This document shows positions 30,450 through 42,913 of a DNA stretch of 64,000 bases, in pieces. The stretch spans positions 5,350,828 through 5,414,827 of the forward strand of contig CM054158.1 of NCBI GenBank assembly GCA_028751875.1, in the 5' to 3' direction. The position numbers and the translations under genes are program-made. Position 1 is the stretch's first letter. Each line of letters begins with the position of its first letter. Source of the DNA: Rapana venosa (Eukaryota; Mollusca; Gastropoda; Neogastropoda; Muricidae). Below the pieces are notes generated by a model. It saw only the letters and a list, made by a program, of their open reading frames with translations. It did no database searches and was not told the origin of the DNA.

Positions 30450-31849
30450 GCCCTTTTTAAGGCTTCCCGCTAGTTCAAAAATTTTCTGAGTTTCCTCACT
30501 TTGCTTTTAATGAAATAAACATTTTTTTTTAAAATTTTCCCACCCCAACAAGTTTAAATTTATGGTTGGGGTTTTCTTTTAAAATTTTAAATTCGGTCCC
30601 CCATTATTTTGGGTCAAAAAGGTTAAAAACCAAATTTCCCCCAGGCATTGACCCGAGTCCAAATCTGTTTTTAACTGAAGCTGGCATAGAAAAGTGAAAA
30701 ACCCAACAAATACATCACCTCCATTATAAAATTAATCTTTAACACTACTCCCGGAATCTAGATTATGTATAGAAAACCTAAAGGGGGTCCCCCTCACATA
30801 CCCTTTAAAGAATACAATAAATCAAAATTTTTACAAATAAATTAAAACAGGCTTTTCCCCTTTAATATTTTTTACTTTATCATGAGTTTTTCTGTTCATT
30901 TTACTGGTTGGCTTGTATGTATTAAAAAATAATATTTTCATTTGACACATTTTTTGGGAATTAACATCGGCTTTTTCAAACTATTGAATTCCCCTGAAAA
31001 AACAATAAAAACCCTTTTTTTAAATTAAAAATTTTTCGCAAACAGTCAGTCAAACATTTTTCCAGTAAAACTAATACCACAATAAACATCAAAATGGAAA
31101 AAAAAAGGAGATCCCTCGGGGGGACTTTAATAAAAATTATAAATTTTATTTTTCCCAGTTTTCAACATGTCCTTATCTATTGGGAAAACCCCAAAAATGT
31201 TGGAGTAGTCAACATCAATGTATGAACATATGAAGCATACACTTTCTTTAGAGACACCCCAATTACCCCCTGAGGGACGACCATTTTTTAGTAAACCTAA
31301 CACAGTTTTAAAGAAACCCTTGGGCAAATCATTAAATTACTCGGAATGAAATTTTTCCAAAAAAAAGTTTCAACAAAAAAAAATTGAAGTCAAAAGAACG
31401 AACGTAAAAAAGGGAAAAACTTTTATTACGAATTTAAACCCGTAAAAACCCTTTAAAATTTTCCCATTGAAAAATTTGGAACGATTTTTTTAAAGAGGGA
31501 AGGGGGGGGAAAAAAGGATGTTTTTGGGAAGTGTGTCTCACACCCCGTCATTACACCCCTTGGGCACATTTGCCCCCGGCGGGCGGGTCACTCCCACGGC
31601 CCATTAGATTCGAAAAACACTACCGGGGAAACTTGAATACTAGCACGTGCGCTTTCAGCCACCTTCCCCAACGTGCTCACAGATTTTCCCACTGGTGTGT
31701 CTTCTGGGGTTCCCTTAAACACAGGGGGGGAAAAAAAAATTTTTAAACGGGGAAAAAAGTTCCCCACATAAAAGGGGGGCCATTTCCCTATTCTCTCTCT
31801 CTAAAATTTCCCCTTTCCCTATCCCCAAAAAATTTTTCCCCCTACAATG
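30450..31849. other. Noisy sequence, no supportable gene
   Basis: A 66-codon minus-strand frame (31,127-31,327) reads CFICSYIDVDYSNIFGVFP. I do not recognise it; it may be part of a LINE ORF2. Nothing else can be read safely. Confidence 0.4.
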
Positions 31850-32790
31850 ACCAGGTAAACAAACACCATGGCCCCTTTTTTCCCTTTTCACTTTTTGCTT
31901 TTAAAGGATCATTAAAACGTCTTTTTTCCCCCCACCTCCACGAGAAGTTTCCCCCAAGAAGACTTAGTCCCCTTCGTTTTCCCTTTTTTTCAGAACTTTT
32001 GACTTGTTTTTTAAAAAAGGTCCCAGCCCCCAATTGCCGGAGATTTGGGAAATTTTCCCGGTTCAAAAGGGGTGCAAGCCCTGTCAAAGGGGGACGCACG
32101 CGTCAGCTCCAGCTTGTCCTGAAAAAACCCCCTTGACAGCAGCCTCCAGTTTTTTTTGGGGGTTCCTCCTTCTCGGGCCCTTTGGGGTCCGGGGATGATG
32201 ATTTTTGTTGCGTTGGATCTTTTTTCCCAAAAGTCTTTCCGTTTTCCCCCTTTTTCCGGTTTCTCCACCTCTTCTCCAGTTCACCCGTTCTTTTTGCCAA
32301 AAGCTCAGCGTCTCCTCACGAAGAGGGCACTTTTTCTTTTTCCTGAGGTCCGGGATCTCGCCCTTTTTCCACGGGGTGTAACACTCCCCCCAGCCCCCTG
32401 ACGTCTTTTTTCTTTCCCCAGGTTAGTTTTTTGTCATCATACCCACCCCTGGAAGTTTATGTAAAATCAGTGAGGGCTCCCCGGGCTTTTTTGGTAAATT
32501 CCCCCTTTTGGGGGCCCCTTTGTTGCCCTCCGAAGATCGAGAACAAGCTTTGATTATTTGTCCGCCTTTGGCCCCCGGGCCCAAAGGGTTCGTTTCGATA
32601 TCCCCCGGAAACCTTTCCCAACAGCAAACTAGCCCCAAAACCCAAAAAGAAGGAGGCCCCCCAAAGGAAAACACCGTTCCCTTCGCCCTTTCTTGCCAGG
32701 CCCTTTTTTTTCCCATTTTTACTCCTTAAAAAATTTTTTGGGGTACTTTGGAAAAGTGAAATAAAACTAAATTTTTTAAAGCCCACATTT
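31850..32790 (-). pseudogene. LINE ORF1-like remnant with damaged 2A-like motif
   Basis: The minus strand gives GDIETNPLGPGA at about 32,567-32,602, close to the 2A core but with one extra residue between NP and GP. Downstream come a charged helix (LEKRWRNRKKGENGKTF) and degraded forms of an RNA-binding domain (SGQAGADACVPL; RASPFDRACTPFEPG, cf. the FDR-h-h motif in LINE ORF1). The region is noisy, so the extra bases may be consensus error. Family D or a relative is the best guess. Confidence 0.5.
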
Positions 32791-33059
32791 TACTCCCCTT
32801 TTAAAAACCCCGATTTCCAGAGGGGGAAAAATTTTGGTTTCATTATGTTTTTGCCCTTTTTGGATAAAAAAACTTTTTAAGGTCAAAACCCAATTAATTA
32901 AAAAACCTTTTAAGGGCCTGGGGTTGGGGGTTTTTGGCCCCCCCAAGGGGAATTTTCCCCTCCCCACTGCTCCCCGGGGAAAATCCTTTGAAACCCCGGG
33001 TAAATGGTTAAATTAGGCCCCCAAATAGAAAAACCCAAACTTATAAATTGGGAGAAATT

Positions 33060-33062
<3 letters not shown>

Positions 33063-33096
<34 letters not shown>

Positions 33097-33116
33097 AAAA
33101 CCCCCCCCCCCCCCCA
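33063..33116. repeat. Poly-C runs
   Basis: Two C homopolymers (33,063-33,094 and 33,101-33,115) separated by a short A run, in the low-accuracy segment. Probably a miscalled low-complexity tract. Confidence 0.8.
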
Positions 33117-33189
33117 AAAACAAAAAAAAAAACCCCAACCCCCCCACACCCCCAAAATTATAAACCCCATAAAACCAATTTAGTAGGAT

Positions 33190-36100
33190 TTTAAAACATT
33201 ACTTAAGCCCAGAGAACAAATCACCTTTTGGTAAAATGGAACGTTCCGTACACTCTACCATGCGGAAAAATAAAGAACTAGAGTATGACTTGGGCCGATA
33301 TAAGGGGAACATTATTGGACTAGGAGAAGTGAGATGGGACGGGTTTTTGGTGAAAACATTGACTAAAGAACCCAACAAAAATCTGGTACAGGGGCCCAAG
33401 AGAAAAATAAACCAACATGGAGTGGGCATTTATTGTCAAAAAGGGAAAAAAGTGTGGGGTGCATTACCCAGCTGTACACCGGCTTCCCGCGGGTTAAACA
33501 GCATCCCGGGGGTCGGCCAAAACCCAAAAACATCACCATTTATACAAAAACTATCACCTTTAACCCGACCATACAGATGAAGAAGTAGAAAAAATTTTTT
33601 TTTGAAGATTTTTGAAGTGACCATTAAGAAAAACCCAAAAGGACAAACATCAACATCCAAAAAGGGGTTTTAAGCCAAAGTAGGTCCTGACTCTTACAAA
33701 CCCAAGGGGCCCCGGGAAAAGTTTGGTTTAGTTTTTGGGAACTGAGGAGACCAACGACCCCGGGATACGGTCTGCTGGAGTTTTCCTGCACCCACAGACT
33801 TTCCCATTCCAATACCCTCTATCCCCACAAGCAATCAAGGGGGCCAAACCCGGCATGCGCCAACGGAAGATCCATAAAACCCAAAAAGATTTTATCTTTT
33901 AAAACCAAAAGGGGCTTCCCAAAAAAGCAACAAAAGCCAGACAAAAAACCTACCCCCGGAAACTGACATAGGGGAGCGCCCCCGACCCTTTTCCCGCTGG
34001 TAACAAAAAAGGGCGAAAAAAAACAAACAGGCCCGCAAACCCCCCGTATCAAATTTTTCGGGGCAAACTGAAAGATCCGATTTTCAAGGAGATTTCCAAA
34101 CAAAACTTGGCGGCGTTTTTTCCCGGGAATTTCCCCCCCTGGGCAATGAAAAACAAGGGCCTCCCCCAAAAACTTCAATGGGGGCAAATCCCCAAAAAAG
34201 CCAGGAAAAAGGGGACTCGGTTCTCAGGGAAATTTAAAAACCCGCCCTGGACTACCAAAGACATTTGGCCTCTGCGATACAAGAAAAGAAATGAAACCCC
34301 AAACCCGGGCTTCCAACCCTAAAAAATACCGGGAGGCCAACAATCCCCGTGAAGAAGTCAAAAGTTAAAGGCCCGAGAGAAGGGGGATCGTGATGAATGT
34401 GAAAGGGGGGGATCGAAAAAAACATGAAAGTGGGCAACAGTAAAAAAGGGATACGACACCCCAAGAAAACCCACAAAACCACTTCAAAAACCCCAAAAAT
34501 CATCCATTGAAAAAGCTCCGGAAAACCCCCTCACAGAAAGTCACTGCCTTGAACCCGGTGGGCTGAAAATTGTCAAGAAATGTAAAAACTACCCCAAAAC
34601 AATTTACAAGGATAATAGAAAGAAAGCAGCAACATCAAGAGCAAACCCCCGCCATTACCCATTCGGGGGGAAGAAGTGGAAAAGCCATCCCGCAGCTTAC
34701 CCGTAGGGAAAACCCCCGGAAACAAAAATTTACCCGCAGAGGGTGCTAAGCCCTGGTGGCGAAACAGTCATCCATAATTTTCAGCTTTCTGTCAAAAGAT
34801 TGGAGACAAAAAAAGTGGCCCAAAAGAATGGACCAAAAAATCACTCATCATACCCCTTTTTAAAAAGGGGGGAATTTTTCGCCAATCCCAAAAATATAGA
34901 AAAATCACCTTTATCAGCCACGCCAGCAAGATCATGCTCAAAGTTTTTTTTTGAAAGACTCAAGGGAAGGGGCGAAGAAAAACCTTGCAGAGGAACAGGC
35001 TGGGTTTTAGGGGAGGGAGGAGCACAATTTGAACAGATTTTTAAAATGCCAATCGATGGGAAAAAAATCTTTCAACAAACAGAGGGGACCGGGTTTCCCC
35101 AACTTTTATCGACCCTTTAAGAAAAGGGTTTTGACAGAGGAAAGGGACGAAGGGCCCGTGGATTTCCCCAGAAAAGTTTGGCATTGAAGAAAAAACTTTT
35201 GCAAACCTTTTTAAACACTATACAAAACGCAAGAAATGCAGGCCTTTCTGAACAAACAGGTCGGAGACAATTTTAAAAAAACCCAGTTGGGGGCCGGGCA
35301 AGGGTCCTGTTATCTTCCCGTCCGGGTTTAAAATTGGGTTTTTGGGAAAAAAAAACCCTGAGAGAGGGCCCTCCATGACTTTTCCCCCCTACCATCTCCT
35401 TTGGGGGCAAGGGCCCCCCAACAACTTACGGTTTGCCGAGGGGCACTGCCCCCCATGGCGGAAGTAAAAAACAGAGCTGCAAGTCTTAAAGACCAAAACT
35501 TGAAACAGACTGGAGATATGGGGAAAAAAGGGGAGCTCGGGAAAAATAAAAATACTTGTGAAAAGCACGAGCAAAGCCAAAAGCTAAAATTTACATTTAA
35601 CGGCCCCAACTGGGGGAGGGGACGTTTTAAAAAACCTCGGGCTACAAAATCACAAAGGACGGGCGGGGTCGACGACCCGGAAAACAAAGTCAGAAAAAGC
35701 CATGGGAACATCTTTTCCCTGACAAAACTCACACCATAGGAAAAGTAAAAAAAGAAACATTTTTTCCCCCAAACAAAAATAAAGCTTCCAAACCCCAATT
35801 CAGTTTGATCCCGCGGGACGGAAGTGAAACCTGGACATTACCCGCTGAAAAACAAAGGGGGGGGGGGGAAAACCGCCCTTCGAAAAAAAATGCATAGAAA
35901 ACTACTGGGATAAAAAGGGGAAAGAAAGGGCCAATGAAATTTGTCAAAAGTCAAATAACCCCGGGTGCAGGCCCCGGAACCCCTTTTTCACCCCCTTCAA
36001 GGGGGAAAAAAAAACTGACATGGTTTTGGCCACGTCACCCCCACAAACACTCTGCCCAAAACAGTATGCAGGGGAAAACCCCGAAAGGGGGCAAAAAAGG

Positions 36101-36275
36101 AGGGGAAACAGAACAAGTCATGGATGGACAACATCAGAGAATGGGCCAGGATGAAAGACTCGGCATAAATGCGGCCCGAGCCCAGGACCCAGATGGAAGG
36201 AGGGGGCTTTTCCAACGGCATCGTCTTTCTGTTCCCCAAAACCCCCAAGGCACGGGGCCGATGATGTGATGAAAG
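33190..36275 (+). mobile_element. LINE family A copy 1 (RTE-like), error-laden
   Basis: Colinear with copies 2 and 3 over the whole ORF region. The endonuclease N-terminal part is readable in pieces (LEYDLGRYKGNIIGLGEVRW; 33,236-33,400), as are later landmarks (KIKLKL-like and RLGINAARAQDPDGRR near 36,150). The 3' end is a decayed gatgatgtgatg tail. Nearly every frame is broken by homopolymer errors, so no protein call is possible. Confidence 0.75.
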
Positions 36276-38004
36276 AGTCCCAGGCCTTGCCTAATGGTTA
36301 AAGATGCAACACACTTGGGCTGGCCCAGCTTAACAGGCGGGAAACAATGATGCAGGGTACCCGGGAAGGGGGGGTACCCCCGCACACACACACACACAAC
36401 CCGAGGGGTTTTCAGCCCCAAAGGGGCCACCCCCCTTTACCACATCACAGCTCTTTTTTGGGGACCAAAAATTTGTATTTAATTCGTCATATCTCAATTT
36501 TCATTTAATTTTATAAGCAGAAAATTTAAAAATTTTGTTTATGATGAAGAATGAATCCCTTTTTATATTTTCAAAAAAATCACAAAATTTTTCAAAATTT
36601 TAAAAACACCCTTTTCTTGGGGAGGCCCTCCCGGGACGTCTTTCTCCTAGGCCCCCCAAAAACTTATCCCTTAACCCTTATATATATATTAGAACCTCTG
36701 GGGGTGTTGTTTGCTTTGAGGTGGGTTTGGTTCCCGAAAAAAGATCGAAAAACAAGGGGAAAATTTGTGGTATGTAAAAGTGTATTTGTGATTGTTTTGT
36801 ATTTTTTAAATTTTAAAAAATTTTATTTTTATATATATAATTTTATATATTTTAATTATAAATTTATTATTATGTATTTTATATTTTTCACCCAAAGCGA
36901 CGACAGCCCAGAGGTTTTTACAGTGCTTCATTTAAAACAAAGATTCCAAAAAATGCAATGCCCGCACCTTGGGATCATAGCACTTTAACAGTCAAAGAAA
37001 ATAAGAAAGGGAAAAACCAAAAAAGCTCATAGTGATCTGAGAGAAACCCGCCTTGACATGGGAGAGGCCCCCAAAACCCCCGCCAGAGACAGGGGAAGGG
37101 GGGAGGGACGTGTTGAGGCCCTATGCTCCCCCTAGGACTTTTAAATCAAAGTCAAAAAACAAAATTTTATTTTCAGTTGGTCATTTAAAAAGCAGTGCAT
37201 TTTCTTTTTTTCCCTTTAAACCCTCTATCTAAAGAAAGAAAAAAAAAGCGAGAAAAAAAAGATAATGTTATGCAGACATTGAATAAGAAACCCAATTTTA
37301 TGATTAAAAAAATACAAATAAAAAAAAAACCCCAAAAAATTAAAAGATGCCAAAATTGGGAAATTAAAAAAAAAAAAACCCAAAAAAACCCCGAAAAATA
37401 TTAAAACCCCAAACAATTCAAAAAATTTAAAAAACTTGAAAAAAATATCCGTCATAACACAAACAAACAAGCAAAAAAGAAAACCAAACCAAAACAAACA
37501 AAGAAGGCAAAACAGAATAAAAATTAAAAAACCCACACCAACTGCTTCCCTCCCACATGTACACACAAACCTTCAACCATCAAACAACTGAATAAAACAA
37601 CAAAAGGATGAATCAACAAGAACAACCACAACAAGGAAATAAACAATCAAACAAACACAAATATACATACACAACAACAACAATAACTAACATAGGACAA
37701 GAATAACAGCCAAGAAAAATGAAGAATATAGAACTAACAAAGACGAGAAAAAGAGTCCAAAATATCCCCTCCCCCCCCCCAAGAAAACCAACCCAAAACC
37801 CAAAACAAACAAAAGGAAAAAAAAAAACCAGAACCCCCACCCCCACCACAAACCAACAATAACAACAACCAAAGGGAAATATAAACAGAGGAAACTGATG
37901 TATCATTTAAACCACTTACATACACATACACATACACATCCCACCCATATCCCCTTCACCACATAATATACTCATATATAAGGAAAACAAGATAACCAAC
38001 AGCT
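36276..38004. repeat. 3' flank of family A unit 1, error-laden copy of 41,235-42,902
   Basis: It matches 41,235-42,902 in order: the gcaacacacttg...ggctggcccagcttaacagg block, the inverted pair around an AT-rich core (36,690-36,915), the LINE B 3' fragment (37,020-37,140), the A-rich stretch and the block ending aaccaacagctattgg. No gene. Confidence 0.8.
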
Positions 38005-38015
38005 ATTGGATTCAG

Positions 38016-41000
38016 GTCGGGTCAGTCAAGAAGTTCTGCGTTTGGCCTGGAATCCATGTAACCCAGTACAACCTGTCCTTTGTGGGGGAGGAAACCCAAT
38101 AGAAAAACCCAAAACAAATGAAACTTGGAAAGGGGAGATTGGCGCCACCAAGGAATATCCTAAGCCCACAGAAAAAACATGAAAGACAAATGCAAAGCCG
38201 AAATGATACCGGATCGGTCGAGGCCCGGTTACCAACGACCGCCTTTCCATTGATCAACACCAGGGTGGAAGGGGACAAGTCAGCTACTGGAGTTAAAACA
38301 TTTACTTAAGCTCCCTAGAGAACAAATCACCATTGGTACATGGAACATCCGTAACTCAAACCAGGGGCGGAAAAATCAAAGAACTAGAGTTGAGCTTACC
38401 AAATATAAATGGGACATTATTGGACTAGGAGAAGTGAGATGGACAGGATTTGGTGAACATTGACTAAAGAAGGCAACAAGATTGACAGTGGCCAAGAAAA
38501 ACATCCCCAACAGGGAGGGGGCATTTATTGTCAGAAAGGAAGTAGTGGGGTGCATTATCAGCTGTACACGGCTTCCAGCAGGATTATCAGCATCCGGGTG
38601 TCGGCACAAGCCCAAGAACATCACCATCATACAAATCTATGCACCATCACTGACCATACAGATGAAGAATAGAAGAATTTTTGAAGATTGAAGAGACCAT
38701 TAAGAAAATCCCCAAAGAAGGCTTCATCATCATCCAAGGGATTTTAACGCCAAATAGGCCTAAATCTTACAACCAATGGCTGGAACAGTTGGTCAGTTTG
38801 GAACTGAGGAGACCATGACAGGGGACTACGTCTGCTGGAGTTTGCTGCACCCAAAAGACTTACCATTGCCAATACCCCTATCCCCACAAGCAGTCAAGGA
38901 GGACAACCTGGCATGCGCCAAAACGGCAAGATCCATAACCAAATAGATTTTATCTTAACACCAGGGCGCTTCAAATCCAGCATCAACAGAGCCCAGAAAA
39001 AGAACCTACCCGGGAGCTGACATGGGCAGCGACCACGACCTTGTGCGCTGGTATCAAAATGAAGCTGAAGAAAAACAAACAGCCTGCAAACCCACGTATC
39101 AAATTTGACGTGGACAAACTGAAAGATCCAGATGTCGAGGAGATCTTCCAAGCTAAGCTTGGCGGACGTTTTGCGGCATTAACCCTCCTGGACAATGACA
39201 TCAATGACCTCACCAACAACTTCAATGAGGCAGTCCGAGAAACAGCAGAGGAGGTAACTTTCGTCTGGGGAATAAACACCAGCCATGGACTACCAATGCA
39301 TCTTGGACCCTCTGCGATACATGAAGAGCACTGAAACCAACCAGGTCTTCCAACCCAAAAGAAAAACCGGGAGGCCAACAATCTCGTGAAGAAGTCAATG
39401 TTAAAGGCCAGAGAGAAGTGGATCAGTGATGAATGTGATGAGATCGAAAAAAAACATGAAAGTGGGCAACATTTAAAAAGGCAAAACGACACCCTGAAGA
39501 AACTCACAAAACCATTTTCAACCAAATAAATCGTCATTGAAGACAGCTCCGGAAACCTCCTCACAGAAAGCTCAGCTGCATTGAACAGGTGGTCTGAATT
39601 TGTCAAGAACTGTAAACTACCCAATACAACCTGACAAGAGCATAATAGAAGAGAAAGCAGCAACATCAAGAGCACCCTCGCCATTACCTATACTGAGGGA
39701 AGAAGTGGGAAAAAGCCATCCGCAGCTTACCAGTAGGAAAGTCCCCAGGAGCAGACAATATACCAGCAGAGCTGCTCAAGCATGGTGGCGAAACAGTCAT
39801 CACATATGTTTACAGCTATCTGTCAGAAGATTTGGGAGACAAAACAGTGGCCAACCGAATGGACACAATCACTCATCATTTCCCTGCCCAAGAAGGGGAA
39901 TTTTTCGCCAATGCCAAAACTATAGAACAATCAGCCTCATCAGCCACGCCAGCAAGATCATGCTCAAAGTTATTTTGAAATCGACTCAAGAAGGAGGCAG
40001 AAGAACACCTTGCAGAGGACAGGCTGGGTTCGGGGAGGCAGGAGCCAATCGAACAGATTTTTAACTGCCACCCTCATGATGGAAAAACTTCAACATCAGA
40101 GAGACCTGTTTCCACAACTTCATCGACTTCAAGAAGGCTTTTGACAGAGTATGGCACGAAGGCCTGTGGCAGGTCCTCAGAATGTTTGGCATTTAAGAAG
40201 GGCTAGTGCAAACCATTCAAGCACTATACAACACTGCAAGCAGTGCAGTTCCTTCTGAACAATCAGGTCGGAGACTACTTCAAAACCACAGGGTTTGGGG
40301 GCCACAAGGATGCCTGTTATCTCCAGTCCCGTTCAATTGTTCTTGGAAAACATCATGAGAGAGACCCTCCATGACTTCAACCTACCTCTCCATTGGCGGC
40401 AGGGCCCCTCAACAACTTACGGTTTGCCGATGACACTGACCTCATGGGCGGAAGTAACACAGAGCTGCAAGATCTTACGAACCAGACTTGAGAACAGGCT
40501 GGGGCATATGGGATGGAGGTGAGCTCGGAGAAAAGTAAAGTACTTGTGAACAGCACGAGCAATGCCAAACCGCTAAAATTTACATGAACGGCCAACAACT
40601 GGAGGGGTAAGACGCTTTTAAATACCTCGGCGCTACACTCACAAAGGACGGGCGATCGACGACAGAAATCAAAGTCAGAATAGCCTGGCAACATCTTCCA
40701 TGACAAAACTCACCACCATATGGAAAAGTAAAGAGATCAGTTTCCCAATCAAACTAAAGCTCTACAAAGCCCTAATTCAGTCGATCCTGCTGACGGAAGT
40801 GGGAAACTGGACATTGACTGCTGAAACAACAAAACGAATCCAGTCATTCGAAACAAAATGCCATAGAAAACTACTGGTATACCTGGGAGAACGAAAGACA
40901 ATGAATTTGTCAAGAGTCAAATAACACGGCGGCAGGTCCACAGGAACCCCTTCTCACCATCGTCAAAAAGAAAAAGCTGACATGGTTCGGCCACGTCACC

Positions 41001-41234
41001 CGCCACAACACTCTGCCCAAAACAGTACTGCAGGGAACACTCGAAGGTGGCAGAAGGAGGGGAAGACAGAACAAGTCATGGATGGACAACATCAGAGAAT
41101 GGACCAGGATGAATGACTCGGCACTACTGCGCAGAGCCGAGGACCGAGATGGATGGAGGAGGCTTACCACGGCATCGTCTTTCATGTCTCCCCCACGACC
41201 GCCAAGGTCACGGGTCTGATGATGATGATGATGA
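38016..41234 (+). mobile_element. LINE family A copy 2 (RTE/BovB-like)
   Basis: Order on the plus strand: 5' UTR; endonuclease from about 38,325 (IGTWNIR region, IIGLGEVRWTGFG, ITIIQIYAP); linker with KFDVDKLKDPDVEEIFQAKL (39,080-39,150); RT with an RTISLISHASKIMLKVI stretch (39,925), IDFKKAFDRVWHEGLW (40,120), LRFADDTDLMGGSNTELQDL (40,420); thumb and C-terminal WFGHVTR (40,985). It ends in (GAT)n at 41,217-41,234, a tail type common in RTE elements. Many single-base indels break the frame. These may be partly consensus errors. Confidence 0.85.
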
Positions 41235-41638
41235 GTCTAGGCCTAGCCTAATAGGTTAATGATGCAACACACTTGAGGCTGGCCCAGCTTAACAGGCGGA
41301 CAGCAATGATGCAGGATACAGGGAAGGAGGGTACACTGCACACACACACACACAACCAGAGGTGTTACAGCACAAAGGTCCACCACTTCACCACATCACA
41401 GCTCTTTGTTGGAGACCAAATATTTGTATTGAATTCGTCAATATCTCACATTTGCATTGAATTTTATAAGCAGAAATTTAACATTTTGTTCACTGATGAA
41501 GAATGAATCCTTGTGTATAATTTTCAAATAAATCACATTTGATCAACTTTTAAAAACACACCTTCTCTGGAGAGCCTCTCCTGGCACGTCTTACTCCTAG
41601 GCCTCCTAGACTTATCCCTTATCCCTTATATATATATT

Positions 41639-41744
41639 AGAACCTCTGGGCTGTTGTCGCTTTGAGGTGTTTGTTCAGAAATGTATCAGAAAGACAGTGG
41701 AATATTTGTGGTATGTAAAAGTGTATTTGTGATTGTTCAGTTTT

Positions 41745-41808
<64 letters not shown>

Positions 41809-41848
41809 ATATATAAACACCTCAAAGCGACGACAGCCCAGAGGTTCT
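41639..41848. repeat. Palindrome with 34 bp arms around an AT microsatellite (MITE-like)
   Basis: The arm 41,639-41,672 (agaacctctgggctgttgtc...) is the reverse complement of 41,815-41,848 with one mismatch. The centre holds (AT)n at about 41,749-41,796 and GTAT repeats. The arrangement could be a 210 bp MITE or a cruciform-prone palindrome. The error-laden counterpart is at 36,690-36,915. Confidence 0.75.
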
Positions 41849-41934
41849 ACAGTGCTTCATAAAGCAAAGATTCAAACAATGCAAGTGCAGCAGCCTCGTA
41901 TCATAGCACTGAACAGTCAAAGAACATAAGTAAG

Positions 41935-42061
41935 GAAGGCACAAAGCCTGCATAGTGAGCTGAGAGACTCCAGCCTGACATGGGAAGAGGCCAAGACCCC
42001 TGCCAGAGACAGGAGAAGGTGGAGGGACGCTGTTGAGGCCCTATGCTCCGCTAGGAGCTAT
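41935..42061 (+). mobile_element. LINE family B 3' end fragment
   Basis: gcctgcatagtgagctgaga through gctccgctaggagctataag is nearly identical to the last 125 bp of family B copy 1 (54,721-54,840). The same fragment lies at 37,020-37,140. It is a separate 5'-truncated insertion carried within the repeated unit. Confidence 0.85.
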
Positions 42062-42062
42062 A

Positions 42063-42902
42063 AGTCAAAGTCAAAGTCAAACTTTTATTTTCAGATGGTA
42101 CATTGAATAAGCAGTGCATTTTCTTTTTTTCATCAAGCCATCTATCTAAAGAAAGAAAAAAAAAGCGAGAAAAACAAGATAATGTATATGCAGACATAGA
42201 ATAAAGAACCTAATCTATGATAAACTATACAAATAAAAAAAAAAAACCAATAACATATGCATATGTGGAATTAAAAACAAAACAAAAAACCCAGAAGAAT
42301 ATTAGACCATACAATTCAAATAATTTAAAAATCTTGAAAAAAAAAAATCCGTCATAACACAAAAAAACAAGCAACAAAGAAAAACCAAACCAAAACAAAC
42401 AAAGAAGGCAAAACAGAATAAAAATTAAAAAACCACACCAATGCTTCCCCCCACATGTACACACAAACCTTCAACCATACAAACAACTGAATAAAACAAC
42501 AAAAGGATGAATCAACAAGAACAACCACAACAAGGAAATAAACAATCAAACAAACACAAATATACATACACAACAACAACAATAACTAACATAGGACAAG
42601 AATAACAGCCAAGACAAAATGAAGAAATAGAACTAACAAAAGACGAGAAAAAGAGCCCAAAAAAAATATCCCCTCCCCCTCCCCAAGAAAACCACCCAAA
42701 ACCCAAAACAAACAAAAGGAAAAATAAACCAGAACCCCACCCCCACCACTACCAACAATAACAACAACCAAATGGATATAAACAGAGGAAACTGATGTAT
42801 CATTTAAACACTTACATACACATACACATACACATCCTCACCCATATCCCCTTCACCACATAATATACTCATATATAAGGAAAACAAGAATAACCAACAG
42901 CT
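42063..42902 (-). other. A-rich sequence, possible LINE 3' UTR
   Basis: On the minus strand this ends aataaaagtttgactttgac followed by another tttgactt, a short-repeat tail of the kind seen on CR1-group LINEs. The rest is AC/AT-rich without coding. Family A copy 3 is inserted at its end. Confidence 0.45.
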
Positions 42903-42913
42903 ATTGGATTCAG

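Larger units (their letters stand above)
30050..38004. other. Low-accuracy consensus segment
   Basis: Wherever a sister copy exists (33,190-38,000 against 38,293-42,902 and 43,196-46,145), this segment differs by conversion of mixed dinucleotides into runs of one base and by added bases in homopolymers. Its repeat spacing is 5,102 bp against 4,903 bp for the cleaner copies. The same texture from 30,050 to 33,180, where no sister copy is present, makes annotation there unreliable. Confidence 0.8.
38005..42902 (+). repeat. Tandem unit 2 of about 4.9 kb (LINE A plus flank)
   Basis: The unit starts with attggattcag (38,005), as does the next LINE A copy (42,903). The cagctactggag landmark recurs at 38,281 and 43,184, a period of 4,903 bp. 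The preceding, noisy unit shows the same order. Either a genuine tandem duplication or an assembly duplication would give this. Confidence 0.8.

Noticed and set aside
31127..31327. A 66-codon frame in the noisy region
   Set aside because: It cannot be placed in any family, and base quality there is doubtful.
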